Below, piece by piece: positions 12,360-24,289 of a stretch of 64,000 nt of DNA (positions within the stretch are counted from its first letter, which is position 1; each line of letters begins with the position of its first letter). This DNA is from Magnolia sinica (lineage: Eukaryota > Streptophyta > Magnoliopsida > Magnoliales > Magnoliaceae). Where the stretch lies: positions 57,337,443-57,401,442 of the forward strand of contig NC_080585.1 in assembly GCF_029962835.1 (NCBI RefSeq). Reading direction: 5' to 3'. The notes under the pieces were generated by a model that saw nothing but the letters and a program-made list of their open reading frames with translations, was not told where the DNA came from and did no database searches. A program made the position numbers and the translations under genes.

Positions 12360-13010
12360 CCATGAGACCCATTAATGAGGCCCACCTTGATGTATTTGTA
12401 ACCCATTAATGAGGCCCACCTTAATGTATTTGTAGCCCATTTATAAGGCCCACCTTGATGTATTTGAGGCCCATTGTGCGACTCGTTGATGTAGTCCACT
12501 TGATGTTTATCAGGCCTATTAGTGCGGCCTATTGATGCAGCCCACTTGATGTGTATGAGGCTCATTGATGCAGCCCACTTGATGTGTATGAGGCCCATTG
12601 TTGTGGCCCATTGATGCAGCCTACTTGATGTATTTGTGGCCCATTAGTGCAGCCCATTGATGCAGCCCACTTGATGTGTATGAGGCCCATTAGTGCGGCC
12701 CATTAATACGGCCCACTTAGCGTATATGAGGCCCATTGATGAGGCCCAACTTGATGTACATGAGGCCCATTATGATGTGTATTAGGCCCTTACCGTGTGG
12801 CCCATTGTGACGGGTATTAGGCCCATTACGCGTGGCCCATTTGATGTATTTGAGAACCAGATACGTGGCCCATTTGATGCATATGAGACCCAGGTCTAGT
12901 GCCCACCTATTGTGTATTCGAGGCCATAGGTTGTGGCCCATTGTGATGTATTTAAGGCCCATGGGCAAGTCCTGATGTGATGTATGTGTGGCCGTTACGT
13001 TGCGTATGAA
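12360..13010. repeat. GGCCCATTGATG tandem array in middle LTR
   Basis: Repeats of about 20-45 bp built on 'GAGGCCCATTGATG' and 'GCCCACTTGATGTGTATGAG'. GGCCCA or its complement appears some 35-40 times by eye. The counterpart in the next LTR is 18260-18930. Confidence 0.85.
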
Positions 13011-13129
13011 TCCCTTATGTGAGCCACTCCTTGGGAGCAATGTTGGTTAGATGTCCACATTGATAGGCAATGATGGTTAGATGTCCTCATTGTGACCTTC
13101 CCTTAGGCCTTGTTAAGCCCATTCTTACT

Positions 13130-13610
13130 AATTCCGATTGTCATGACCGATTGCCGATTCTGATTGACGTAACCGATTTGCTGATTCTAATTATCGACCA
13201 ATTCCGATTGTCATGACCGATTGTTGATTGTGATTGACGTAACCGATTTGCTGATTCTGATTATCGATCGATTCCGATTATTGTGGCCGATTACCGATTT
13301 GTGATCGAGGGTGATTATCAATCGATTCTGATAATCGCGGCCAATTCTGATTGTCGAGGTCGATTCGATTGTCGATATAGATTCCGATTATCAAGGCCAA
13401 GTATTGGGGCCGATTCTGATTGTCGAGGCCAATTGTATAGGCCGATTTCGATTGTCGAGACTGAGAATCGAGGCCGATTCTGATTTGTCGAAGTCGATTG
13501 TTGAGACCGAGTGTTGAGGCTGATTCCAAGTGTCGATTTCGATTGTTGAGGCCGATTTCGTTTGTCGAGGTCGATTTTAATTACCGAGGCCAATTGTCGA
13601 GGCCTATGTG
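13130..13610. repeat. GATTCCGATTGTCGAGGCC tandem array in middle LTR
   Basis: Some 25 degenerate units of about 18-22 bp alternate CGATT(C/T)(C/T)GATT with GTCGAGGCC or GTCATGACC. Counterparts are at 19080-19710 (plus) and, inverted, at 23110-23800 and 28230-28920. Frames through it give monotonous N-R-P-R-Q-S-E-S-like peptides and are not genes. Confidence 0.85.
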
Positions 13611-15418
13611 ATGAGGCCCATTGTGATGCATTTGAGGGCCAGGTGATGGAGCCCATTATGATGTATGTTAGGCCCAACGTGATGTGTATTAAGCTCTTGA
13701 GTAAAGCCCATGGTGTTGTATATCAGGCCCTTTATGAGGCCATGGGTCCACTATATGTTTGACCCTATATAGGCCACTCCTTGGGGGCAATGTTAGTTAA
13801 ATGTTCACATTGTCGAGGCCGATTGTCGATGCCAATTGTCGGTGCCGGTTATTGATACCGATTATGAGTATGTGACAGCATAGCATCACGATACATGCCC
13901 ATACGCATCACTGCATGTTTGTTATGAGATATGGTTGACCATTACATAGTCATTGAGCATATTGTTATGAGACTCCCTGATAGGTGGAGATTGTCTCACA
14001 TGAGTACACGGTATGCGTAGGAATCTTGTATTGTGTGTTGTGATTATTATACGCCCTAGCGACATCAAGGTCGTAGCCTCCACAAGTTTTTCGTGGATGG
14101 CCAGATGGGACACCGAAAATCTGTTTTACATGGGATGCTATAGATATCCCTAGGTGAAAGTCCCTAAACCCTCTTGGTTTCAGAGGTTACTTCAACGTCT
14201 AGACCTAATGGATGTATGAGCGCATGAGGGCTGCATACCGTTAGGCCGAGTCTCCCAATGTGTCATGGTCTGTTGGAAGGGGGTACGGCCTTACCTGCTC
14301 GAGAGGAGGGGGCAATGCTAGACAGAGTCTGACTAGCTCAAGGAATGGGCCCTCTATCAATGAGCTGGACCTGATATTGGCAGGCAGATAGTGAGGTCTC
14401 TTCCACTCACCTTATTGGGCGTGATGGGGCAGCAACCTGGTTTGGAGTGTAATAGACCCCGGTGATTTTTCAGATAGGAACCGTACTGATATGTGGACTT
14501 ATTGAGTAGCAGTTACATACTCATACATTCATTTCATTCACTATTCACTCGGGCTGGTGGTGCGCAATTAATTATTGTGTACCTTTGCATTGCCAGGATT
14601 TCGGTTGGGCGCGCGACTAACCTGAGATTAGGAGTTTACCACATTGAGTTTAACTATCAAAATTTAAGTATGGGACTGGTTTGGATAGAAGTCCCTTATG
14701 GTGGCCCCGTAGCCTGTGATATTACATACTATCATCCTGACTTTACACCCCAGCTTGGTCATTTCATTCGCATCACATTTCATTGCATCCTCAACACATA
14801 ATATTTGGCTTACTGTCTTCACATTGCATAGCTGATCTACATTTCTTCCTCAGTATATGTATTGGTTATTATATTTTTACATCGCATAGCCTGGATAATG
14901 CTGATGGTATTTATGGGCCTATCAGCATATTTTTGCATTATTCTCATATTGTATGATTATAAGCTTATCAGTATTTCTGCTTACTTTGATTACTCTGATA
15001 TTGCTTACTTAACACTTACCTTATGCACACACTTTCACCACCCACTAAGCTTTCTATAAGCTTATACACGATAGATGCGTGTAGGTGGCATTAGGTTGCA
15101 GCAGCGTTGAGCTTGGAGCATGTAACGGACCTCTGGAGCTTTGATTTTCGATATATGTATTTCCCTTTTAGCATTGTATTCAAATGATTATATTAGTGGA
15201 TATGTAATGATGATGTTGCCTTTGTGATTTAGGTAAACTCGTGGTTATGCTTCTTACGAGATAAATGTACATTGAAAAATCCTCCTTGTAGGATTCTAGG
15301 ATTGGAATCTAGCGTATAGGTGCTGAAAGCCGAGAATGGGGTATTACGGAGGCTGTTGGCACCGGATTTCGGCGATCAGGATTCCTATGAGTCCGATCTC
15401 TGAGTTTGGGGCGTGACA

Positions 15419-15843
15419 GAAGTTGGTATCAGAGCATAGCTTGGGATTACCTGAAGATAACATCACATATCTGCTGATAGCTACCCTTCACTATATGATT
15501 GTTGAGAACTTAGAATGATTAGATCCCCAAGTTCGAATAACTTAGAAATTTTCTGATATAGCTCCCTACTGTTGACATTGTGAGGATGCATAATATTCCA
15601 GTTTCGATCGTTTCTGATCCAGGATCCGAGGTTCGGTGGAGTCATCGTAGTACTGATGAGGCATTTTGGGAGCACGCGGCTGAGGTTCGTGGGCATTATC
15701 CCCATCTCTTGGGTGTTTGATGATGTCGATATATTGTGTTCTAATTATAACTCGAGCGATAGGATTTCCCACCCTTGTGAACACTGTATTAGTTGTGTCA
15801 TGTTTAAATTTCGAGGACGAAATTTTTATTAGGAAAGGAGAGC
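15419..15843 (+). mobile_element. Internal region 2 of the giant-LTR element (425 bp)
   Basis: The clearest copy. The primer site TGGTATCAGAGC is at 15424-15435. A 27-codon tail at 15637-15720 reads WSHRSTDEAFWE..RGHYPHLLGV, then TGA. The Tekay/Del-type box TTTCGAGGACGAAATTTTTA is at 15810-15829 and the polypurine tract AGGAAAGGAGAGC at 15831-15843. Only the end of Pol remains, so the element must borrow all proteins from an autonomous relative. It has exactly the same length as internal region 1. Confidence 0.9.
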
Positions 15844-16995
15844 TGTAAGACCCGTGTCCTAGCCTTTACTGTTCCGTAGGCTTCCACAGCCCTTTCAGTC
15901 GAATTCCGGTAACCCTTGACCTGTATCTGATGTTTGCGCATGATCCTAAGCCAAGTCCCGCATATCAGAGTCGACTCAACTCGAAACCTATACCCCTGCG
16001 ACCGTGCCGTTGCCGCGGTTCCGACGCTGCGTCTCGCATGCCGATGCGATACCCGGGCCAGGAGATGTGAGCCCGCGTTTAGTTCGAGGAAAACACTATG
16101 CATTGCAATTCCTAAAGAATCTCTACGACATGTCACATCAATCAATCAAAGTACAACCCATCACTCCATCCCATCCCAAGTACAACCACCATCCCCAAAA
16201 GTCAACATTCTCTCTTACACAAGTACACATCTCTCACCCATCATACCCCATCACTCACCCATCACACCCCATCACTCACCCATCCCTCTCTCTCTTACAT
16301 TTCTCTCTCTCATTTCTCTTATCTCTCACATTTTCTCCATTTTTCAAGCAAACCAAGCTCCAACATATGAGCTTCCAAGCTCCATGAGAGAAGCTTGGTG
16401 TGGCCCACCTTCTTACCTCCCATCTCCACCATCCAATGTCCATCTTGACCATTGAATCGCACCCCTTGGAGCTCTATATCGTGTTGGCAAAAGAAGGAAG
16501 AGGATATCAAAGGTGGGTGATCTTAGATCTACATCTTTGTCATTTTATTCTATTTTAGTTTTGTGATTTAAGGGCTCATATGTAGTGGGACCCACCTTGA
16601 TGTATGCTTTGTATTAAAGAGGGGCCCATAGTGGCGGGGCCCCTCCATCATCACGATCTCTCTAATTCTCTCTTTCCTTCTCCCTCTCTTTCCCTATTAA
16701 TAATGGCCCACCTCGATGGGTGTCTCATCCATAACCGTCCGTCCATTGGACAGGACCCACCTGATGTGTGGATGGGTAAAAAATAAACATTAGCTTCCTC
16801 CAAAGCTTGTGGGTCCACACGAGTAGACCCACTTCAGATGTATGTATTCTGTACACGTGGGGTCCACCTTGTACCCTACCGTCCAACCGTTTGAGAATGG
16901 TGGACCTCGCCATGATGTATGTGTGCATCCAGCATCCAGACCTGGAAGGACGCTCGATGTTGTTTTTGCAAAGAAAAGAAAGATAATAAAATAAA

Positions 16996-17002
<7 letters not shown>

Positions 17003-17060
<58 letters not shown>

Positions 17061-17061
17061 T
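17003..17061. repeat. (TA)n(CA)n compound microsatellite
   Basis: (TA)n at 17003-17035 passes directly into (CA)n at 17036-17061, inside the watermark block of the 3' LTR. Confidence 0.95.
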
Positions 17062-18259
17062 ACATATATGTATATCAGGTGTGGCCACGTGTGTGGAGCC
17101 TCACCATGATATATGTGTTTAGCCAATGCCGTCCTGTCCACATGTGTGGACCCCACCATGATGCATATGTCATATCTATACCATTCATCCGTTTTTTGTT
17201 GTCGTGGGACCCACTCACATGTGCTGCACGTGTGGAGGTGGGGCCCACATCAATGTATGCATTATGTATCCGCGATATCCGTTGGAGGGACGGTGGATCC
17301 CAGCAGCAAAGATGTTGTACTACGATAGCAAGTTCTGTGGACGTGGTCCACACGATGTTTGTATTTCATCCACGCCCTCCATCTACAAGGCCCACCATCA
17401 TGCACGTATGCAGAATCCACGCCGTCCATATGTGATGGACGCACAGTGATGTAGGTGTTTTATCACCTTGGTGTAGGCCACACGTGTGTGGGACCTATAT
17501 GACGTATATGTTACATCCCGTCCATCCACTTAGCTATGTGCCAGCAGTTGCAGCTGCTGCTTTGACACAGCAAGCTCCATGGGTCCCACCAGCAATTGAC
17601 GTCACCAAGTTCTGTGGTCCCCATTAGGTATGTATTATACCACACCATCCAACCATCTACCTTGAATGGGAGACCCACCCACACGTATCACACATGTGGG
17701 GTGGGTACCCACCTTGATGTATGTATTCTTCCATCCAGACCGTTCACCTATTTTGGGATGGTGGACCCCACTTTGGTGTATGTGTTTATATACACACTGT
17801 CCATTTATCTTGGATGTGGGCCCACCCCACATGTATGGCACGTGTGGGGGTGGGAACCCACCTTGCTGTATGTATTTTGTCCCCACACCGTCCATGCATG
17901 TAGGAGCCAGCTGTGAGGTATGTGTCTTATACACACCATCCACTTGCCAGTTAAGTGCGATCCACCATGATGTATGTGCATTATCTGTACCATCCATAGG
18001 CTGGATGGGTGGGGCCCGCCTTGTGGTGCATTTTATATTCACATCATCCTTCCTCGTGGCCCCGGCATGATGTGTGAGTTTCATCTGCACCATCCAATCC
18101 ATGAACCCCACATGGTGATGAGGCCTTTGTGTGAGGCTAGCCCATGATTTCTGTTTTAGCCACGCCGTCCAGTTCGCTGGACATGCAGCCCACTTGATGT
18201 ATGTATTGAACATCCATGCTGTTCAGATGGTGGGCCCATTTGGAAGGTGTGCATTCACC

Positions 18260-18930
18260 TGCTGTGAGGCCCATTAACGAGGCCCACCTTAATGTATTTG
18301 TAGCCCATTAACAAGGCCCACCTTGATGTATTTGTAGCCCATTTACGAGGCCCACCCTGATGTAATTTGTAGCCCATTTATGAGGCCCACCTTGATGTAT
18401 TTAAGGCTCATTGGTGCGACCCGTTGATGCAGCCCACTTGATGTTTATGAGGCCCATTAGTGTGGCCCATTGATGTAGCCCACTTGATGTGTATGAGGCC
18501 CATTGATGCGACCCAATTGAGGTATATGAGGCCCATTGTTGTGGCCCATTGATGCGTCCCATTTGATGTATTTGTGGCCCATTTGTGCGAGGCCCATTAG
18601 TGCGGCCCATTGATGTAGTCCACTTGATGTGTATGAGGCCCATTTGTGCGGCCCATTGATGCGGCCCACTTGGCGTATATGAGGCCTATTGATGAGGCCC
18701 TCCTTAATGTACACGAGACCCATTATGATGTTTATTAGGCCCTTATCGTGTGGCCCATTGTGATGTGTATTAGGCCCATGATGCATGGCCTATTTGATGT
18801 ATTTGAGACTTAGATACGTGGCCCATTTGATGCAAACGAGACCCAGGTGTAGGGCCCACCTATTGTGTATTTGAGGCCCATAGGTTGTGGCCCATTGTGA
18901 TGTATTTAAGGCCCATGGGCAAGGCCCGAT
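18260..18930. repeat. GGCCCATTGATG tandem array in 3' LTR
   Basis: Counterpart of the array at 12360-13010, with units such as GAGGCCCATTAGTG and GCCCACTTGATGTGTATGAG. Unit number and order differ from the middle LTR, showing expansion and contraction. Confidence 0.8.
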
Positions 18931-19079
18931 GTGATGTATGTGTGGCCGTTACGTTACGCATGAATCCCTTATGTGGGCCACTCCTTAGGAGCAATGTTAG
19001 TTAGATGTCCACATTGATAGCAATGATGGTTAGATGTCCTCATTGTGACCTTCCCTTAGGCCTTATTAAGCCCATTCTT

Positions 19080-19710
19080 ACCGATTTTAATTGTCATGAC
19101 CAATTGCCGATTCTGATTATCGACCGATTCTGATTGTTATGACCGATTGCCTATTTTGATTGACGTAACCAATTTGCCGATTCTGATTAGCGACCGATTC
19201 CGATTGTCATGACTAATTACTGATTCTGATTGATGTAACCGATTTGCCGATTCTGATTATCAACTAATTCCGATCATCATGATTGATTGTCGATTCTAAT
19301 TGACGTAACCGATTTGTCAATTTTGATTATCGACCGATTCTGATTGTCATGACCGATTGCCGATTCTAATTGACGTAACTGATTTGCCAATTTTGATTAT
19401 CAATCAATTTCGATTATCATGATCGATTGCCGATTCTGATTGACGTGATTGATTTGCTGATTCTAATTATCGATTGATTCCGATTGCCGATTCCGATTGA
19501 CGTGACCGATTTGCCAATTCTGATTATCAATTTATTCCGATTGTCGTGACCGATTGTCAATTCTGATTATCGATTGATTCCGATTGTCGTGGCCGATTGC
19601 CGATTAACGATCGAGGCCGATTATCATGGCTGATTTGCCGATTCTAATTATTGATCGATTCCGATGGCGATTGTCGATTTAGATTGCCAAGGCCGATTGT
19701 CGAGGCCTAT
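19080..19710. repeat. GATTCTGATTGTCATGACC tandem array in 3' LTR
   Basis: About 30 degenerate units of 18-22 bp. Here a higher-order unit of about 60 bp is visible: ATGACCGATTGCCGATTC, then TGATTGACGTAACC, then GATTTGCCGATTC. The GTCGAGG variant is rarer than in the middle LTR. Confidence 0.8.
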
Positions 19711-20791
19711 GTGATGAGGCCCATTGTTGCATTGAGGGTTAGGCGATGGAGCCTATTGAGGCCATCATGATGTGTGTTAAGCTCTTGAGTGGCCCATGGT
19801 GTTGTATATCGGGCCCTTTGTGAGGCTATGAGTCCACTATATGTTTGACCCTATGTGGGACACTCGTTGGGGGTACGATGCCAGTTATTGATATCGATTA
19901 TGAGTATGTGATTGATACATCATATGCATCATCTCGCACTAAGTATTCTATGAGACTCCCCGATTGTCGTACAGTATGCGCAAGATTGATGATTGGACTC
20001 ATGCATCTTGTATTGTGTCGATTACTATATGCCCTAGCGATAGCCTGTTGGCCGGAGGCCAATTCTACGTTTAGTCCCCGAGGCCAGGATCTATAGTGGA
20101 TTGAGCGCAAGGCCGTATCTCCCACTATGCTATGGTCGGTTGGAGTGTGGCCTTACCTACCCGAGTGAAGGGGGCAATGCTACACCGAGGCAACCGAGGA
20201 ATGGGTGCTATGATAGGCACATATTGGCGGGCGATAGTGAGGTTATGGGGCGATCTGGTTTGGAGGTAATAGCCCATTCCCGAGAGGAACCGCATCGATA
20301 TTTGACTTATTGAGTAGGAGGCTGGGGTGGTGGTGCCAATTAATTATTATGTACCTTCGCATGGCCAGGATTTCGTTGGGCACGCGTCGAGTCGGGGAGT
20401 TAGTAGCTCTTGAGTACCGCGATACTACGTACTATCATCCTGACTTCACACTCCAGCTTGGTCTTTTCATTCACATCGCATATTGCATTGCATCCTCAAC
20501 ACATAATATTTGGCTTACTGTCTTCGCTTTTCATAGTTGATCTACATTGCTTCCTCAATATATGATATTGGTTATTATATTTTTACATCGCATAGCATGG
20601 ATAAGGCTAATGGTATTTATGGGCCTATCAAAATGTACGTTGAAAAATCCTCCTTGTAGGATCCTAGGATCGGAATCTAGCATATAGCCGCTGGCAGCCG
20701 AGAATAGGGTATTACGGAGGCTGTCGGCACCGAATTTCGGCAATCGGGATTCCTATGAGTCCGATCTCTGAGTTTGGGGCATGACAGGTAA

Positions 20792-20977
20792 CATAATAAT
20801 TAGAATCTAACTGCATTTGATGTCATCAAGTGTAGGCTTCGATGACATCGAGTGTTAGTTCGATGATACAAACTTTACTGATAAAGTTTACTGGACACTT
20901 TTTGACATATGATAGATGACATCGAACTTGATTCGATTTCATCGAAATTCGAATTACGATGTCATCAAATCTAGTTC
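20792..20977 (-). mobile_element. SIRE-like copia LTR, segment 2
   Basis: Holds GATGTCATCAAG, TTCGATGACATCGAG and GATGACATCGAAC words identical in style to the tandem units at 38240-38770. It therefore belongs to the same LTR U3 region, now split by insertions on both sides (GGTAA duplication on the left, AGTTC on the right). Confidence 0.65.
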
Positions 20978-23109
20978 TGCCTTGCATATATTATTGAGCA
21001 TGTTGTTATGAGACTCCCTGATAGTACCCCATTCTTGGCTCCTGCCACCCACATACCAAGTTTCGATCTTAGGATCCTACAAGGAGGATTTCTATAACAT
21101 AAGTCTGTTTCATAATCAGCATAACCAAGATCATAACCATAGAAAATAACTACAGGAACAACATTACAAGATCCATTAAGAGTTAAAACTTTTCACAATT
21201 ACAAGGCTTAAAGGGGAGAAATACAAAGACTATATAAGAACAACTCCAAAAGGTTCACGGCACGCTCCATGCTTGTCATGCCCCAAACCCAGAAATTAGG
21301 CTCAAAAAATTTCCAATTGCCGAATCTGGTGCCGATACCTCCTTAATACCCCATTCTTGGCTCCCAGTGCCCATACACTAGATTCCGATCCTGGGATCCT
21401 ACAAGAAGGATTTTCTAACATACATTTGTCTCATAAGAAGCATAACCACAAGTTTTCCAAAATCCCAAAGGCAACATCATCATCACATATCCACTAATAT
21501 AAACTTTTGAATACAATGTTGAAAGGGAATATAATAACAATATCAGAATCTCTAGAAGACCGCTACACGCTCCAAGCTCAATGCTATTGCAACCTAACAT
21601 CACCTACACGTATCTATCGTGCAAAAGCTTATAAAAAGCTTAGAGGATGGTGTAAGTGTGTGTATAAGGTAAGTACCAACGATGCCATAATCATACAATA
21701 TCAGAAATACTGGCAAGATCATGAAACATACGGTATCAGAGTACACAATACAGACAGCTATGCAAATGAGGAGTCATAAAGAGCCAAATATCATATGCTA
21801 AGGATGCAATGTAATATGCGGTGCGAATAGAATAACCATACTGGAGTGTGAAGTCAGGATGATAGTACGTAGTATCCCAGGCTACGTGGTCCATCACAAG
21901 GGACTTCTATCCAAACTAGTCTTATACCTAATTTGGATAGTCAGACTCAATGTCGTAAACTCTTAATCTAAGGTTAGTCGCGCGCCCCAACCAAAATCCT
22001 GGCCATTGCGAAGATACACATAACAAATAGTTGCGCACCACCAGCCCGAGTAGATAGTGAATGAATAAATAAATGAGTATACAATGCCTGCTCAATAAAT
22101 CCACATATTAGTACTTTACATCTCTGGAATCATCACCGGGGTCTAGTACACTCTAATCCAGCTGCCGCCCCATCAAGCACACAACTGGGTAGGTGGAAGA
22201 GACCTCACTATCCGCTTGCCAATATCAGGCCCCGCTCGTCGATAGCGGACCCATTCCTCAAGCTAGTCAAACTCAGCCTAGCTATGCCTACTCCCTCCCA
22301 ACTGACCACGACACAGTGGGAGACGTGGCCTACTGGTATACGGCCCTCATGTGCTCATATATATCCACTCGATCTCGACGTTGGGGCGTCTTCTGGTACC
22401 AAAAGGGTTTAGGAATTTTCACCCAGGGTTATCTATAGTGGCCCGATGCTAGTAACAAATTTTCAGTATCCCATCTGACCATCTACGACATGACTGTGGA
22501 GGGTACGACCCTGATGTCACTAGGGCATACAATAATCACAACACACAATGTAAGATGATGAGTCATACAATCTAGTCATGCATTAATCCCAAGCATACCG
22601 TGCGCTCATGTGAGATGAACTCCGCCTATCAGGGAGTCTCATAACAACCCGCCCAATGACATATGCAATGGTCAACCACATCTCATAACAAATATGCAGA
22701 TGATGTATATGGGCATGTATCATGATGTTATGCTGTCATATGTTCATAATCGGTATCAATAACTGGCATCAACAATCGGCATCAATAACCGGCATCAACA
22801 ATTGGCCTCGACGATGTGGACCTTTAACCAATATTTCCCTCAAGGAATGGCCCACATAGAGCCTAACATATAGTGGATCCATGGCCTCACACAAGGGCCT
22901 AATATACAATACCATGGGCCTTACTCAAGAGCTCAATACACATCACGATGGGCCTCTAACATGGGCCTAATATACATCACAATAGGCCCCATCGCCTAGC
23001 CCACAAATGCACCACAATGGGCCTCATCACGTAAGCCTCATATACATCACATTGGGCCTTAAACATGAGTTGAATACACATCACAATGGGCCTCAAATAC
23101 GGACCGCAT

Positions 23110-23800
23110 ATACATCACATTAAACCTTGACAATCGGAATGAGCCTCGATAATCGGCCTTGACAATCGGAATCAGCCTCAATAATCGGCATCAACAATCA
23201 GAATTGGCCTTGACAATCGGCCTCGACAATCAGAATGGGCCTCGACAATCAGAATAGGCCTCGACAATCTGAATCGACCTCGATAATCGGCCTCGACAAT
23301 CAAAATCAGCCTTAACAATTAACCTCGACAATCAAAATCGACCTCGATAATCAGAATCGGCCTCAACAATCGAAATTAGCTTCGATAATTAGAATTAGCC
23401 TCGATAATCGGAATCAGCCTCGACAATCGGAATCAGATTCGACAATCAGAATCGACTTCGATAATCGGCCTCAATAATCGGAATCGACCTCAACAATCAA
23501 AATCAGCCTCGATAATAGGAATCGGCCTCAATAATCGGCATCGGCAATCAGAATCGGCCTCGACAATCGGAATCGAGCTCGATAATCGACCTCGACAATC
23601 AGAATCGACCTCAATAATCGGCCTATACAATCAGCCTCAACAATCGAAATCGGCCTTGGCAATCAGAATCGGCCTCAACAATTGGAATCGGCCTCGACAA
23701 TCAGAATCGGCCTCGACAATCAAAATCGACCTCGATAATCAAACTCGACAATCAAAATTGGCCTCAACAATCGGAATCGACTTCGATAATCGTCCTAACA
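23110..23800. repeat. CGACAATCGGAATCGGCCT tandem array (inverted GATT/GTCGA)
   Basis: About 35 units of about 18-20 bp, such as 'GCCTCGACAATCGGAATC', the reverse complement of the plus-strand array. Frames through it give repetitive peptides, not genes. Confidence 0.88.
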
Positions 23801-24289
23801 AAGGACCTAAGGAAAGGTCACAATGTGGACATTTAACCATCATTGCCCATCAATGTGGACGTTTAACCAACATTGCTCCCAAGGAGTGGCCCACATAAAG
23901 CCAAACATAAAGTGGGCCCATGGACCCATACAGAGGCCTAATATACACTACATGGGCCTCACTCAAGGGCCACATACAATCACAACGAGCCTTGTATACA
24001 TCAAGTAGAGCCTCATCATATGGGCTGAAAATATATCATAATGGGCCATGTCCCACGGGCCTCGAATACATCACAATGGGCCGCACCACCTGGTCCTCGA
24101 ATGTGTCACAATGGCCATAACCCATGGGCCTCAATACATCACATCGGGCCCTTCCAAATGGGCCCCAAATACGTCACATCAAGCCTCATCAAATGGGCCC
24201 CAAATACATCCAACGGGCCGTATCAAATGGGCCACAACAACTACATGATTCATCCATCTATAGAGAGCATTATCCAACCATATGAATCA

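Larger units (their letters stand above)
9931..15418 (+). mobile_element. Shared middle LTR of the array (5488 bp)
   Basis: Starts TGTAAGACCC and ends GGGGCGTGACA, with a polypurine tract before it and a primer site after it. Modules in order: GC-richer 5' end; CATCACCCCATCACTCACC pyrimidine-rich repeats (10310-10400); watermark repeats (10640-12340) with a long (AT)n at about 11080-11190; GGCCCA-type tandem words (12360-13010); GATT/GTCGA array (13130-13610); short GGCCCA block (13610-13800); conserved 3' end. No protein gene is present; the many short frames run through repeats. At this length the LTR is far larger than its 425-bp internal region. Confidence 0.85.
4574..20786 (+). mobile_element. 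Tandem giant-LTR array: LTR - internal - LTR - internal - LTR
   Basis: Five bases GGTAA at 4569-4573 are repeated at 20787-20791, exactly outside a sequence that begins TGTAAGACCC and ends GGCATGACA. This marks one insertion event into the SIRE-like LTR. Inside are three LTRs (4574-9505 with a nested insertion, 9931-15418, 15844-20786) and two internal regions of exactly 425 bp each. Each internal region starts with a tRNA-Met primer site and ends with a purine-rich tract. There is no complete protein gene. A middle LTR shared by two units is a known product of recombination between LTRs of neighbouring or sister elements. The family is non-autonomous and derived from Ty3/gypsy. Confidence 0.85.
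15844..20786 (+). mobile_element. 3' LTR of the array (4943 bp)
   Basis: Starts TGTAAGACCC right after the polypurine tract and ends GGCATGACA, followed by the duplication GGTAA. It is collinear with the middle LTR: pyrimidine-rich leader 16190-16330, watermark repeats 16570-18240, GGCCCA array 18260-18930, GATT/GTCGA array 19080-19710, conserved end. Many words are missing between about 19860 and 20640, so the 3' third is shorter than in the middle LTR (for example the 14900-15260 block is largely absent). Confidence 0.87.

Noticed and set aside
11084-12370. Many overlapping frames of 60-135 codons (His/Trp/Cys-rich)
   Set aside because: They follow the watermark repeats on both strands, lack domain features and recur in each LTR copy.
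13278-13677. Frames coding monotonous N-R-P-R-Q-S-E-S peptides
   Set aside because: They run through the 20-bp GATT/GTCGA tandem array and exist on both strands in several LTRs. The repetition comes from the DNA, not from a protein.
23110-23800. CRISPR-like look of the regular short repeats
   Set aside because: Units are directly adjacent and degenerate, with no unique spacers of constant length, and the DNA is a plant nuclear LTR.
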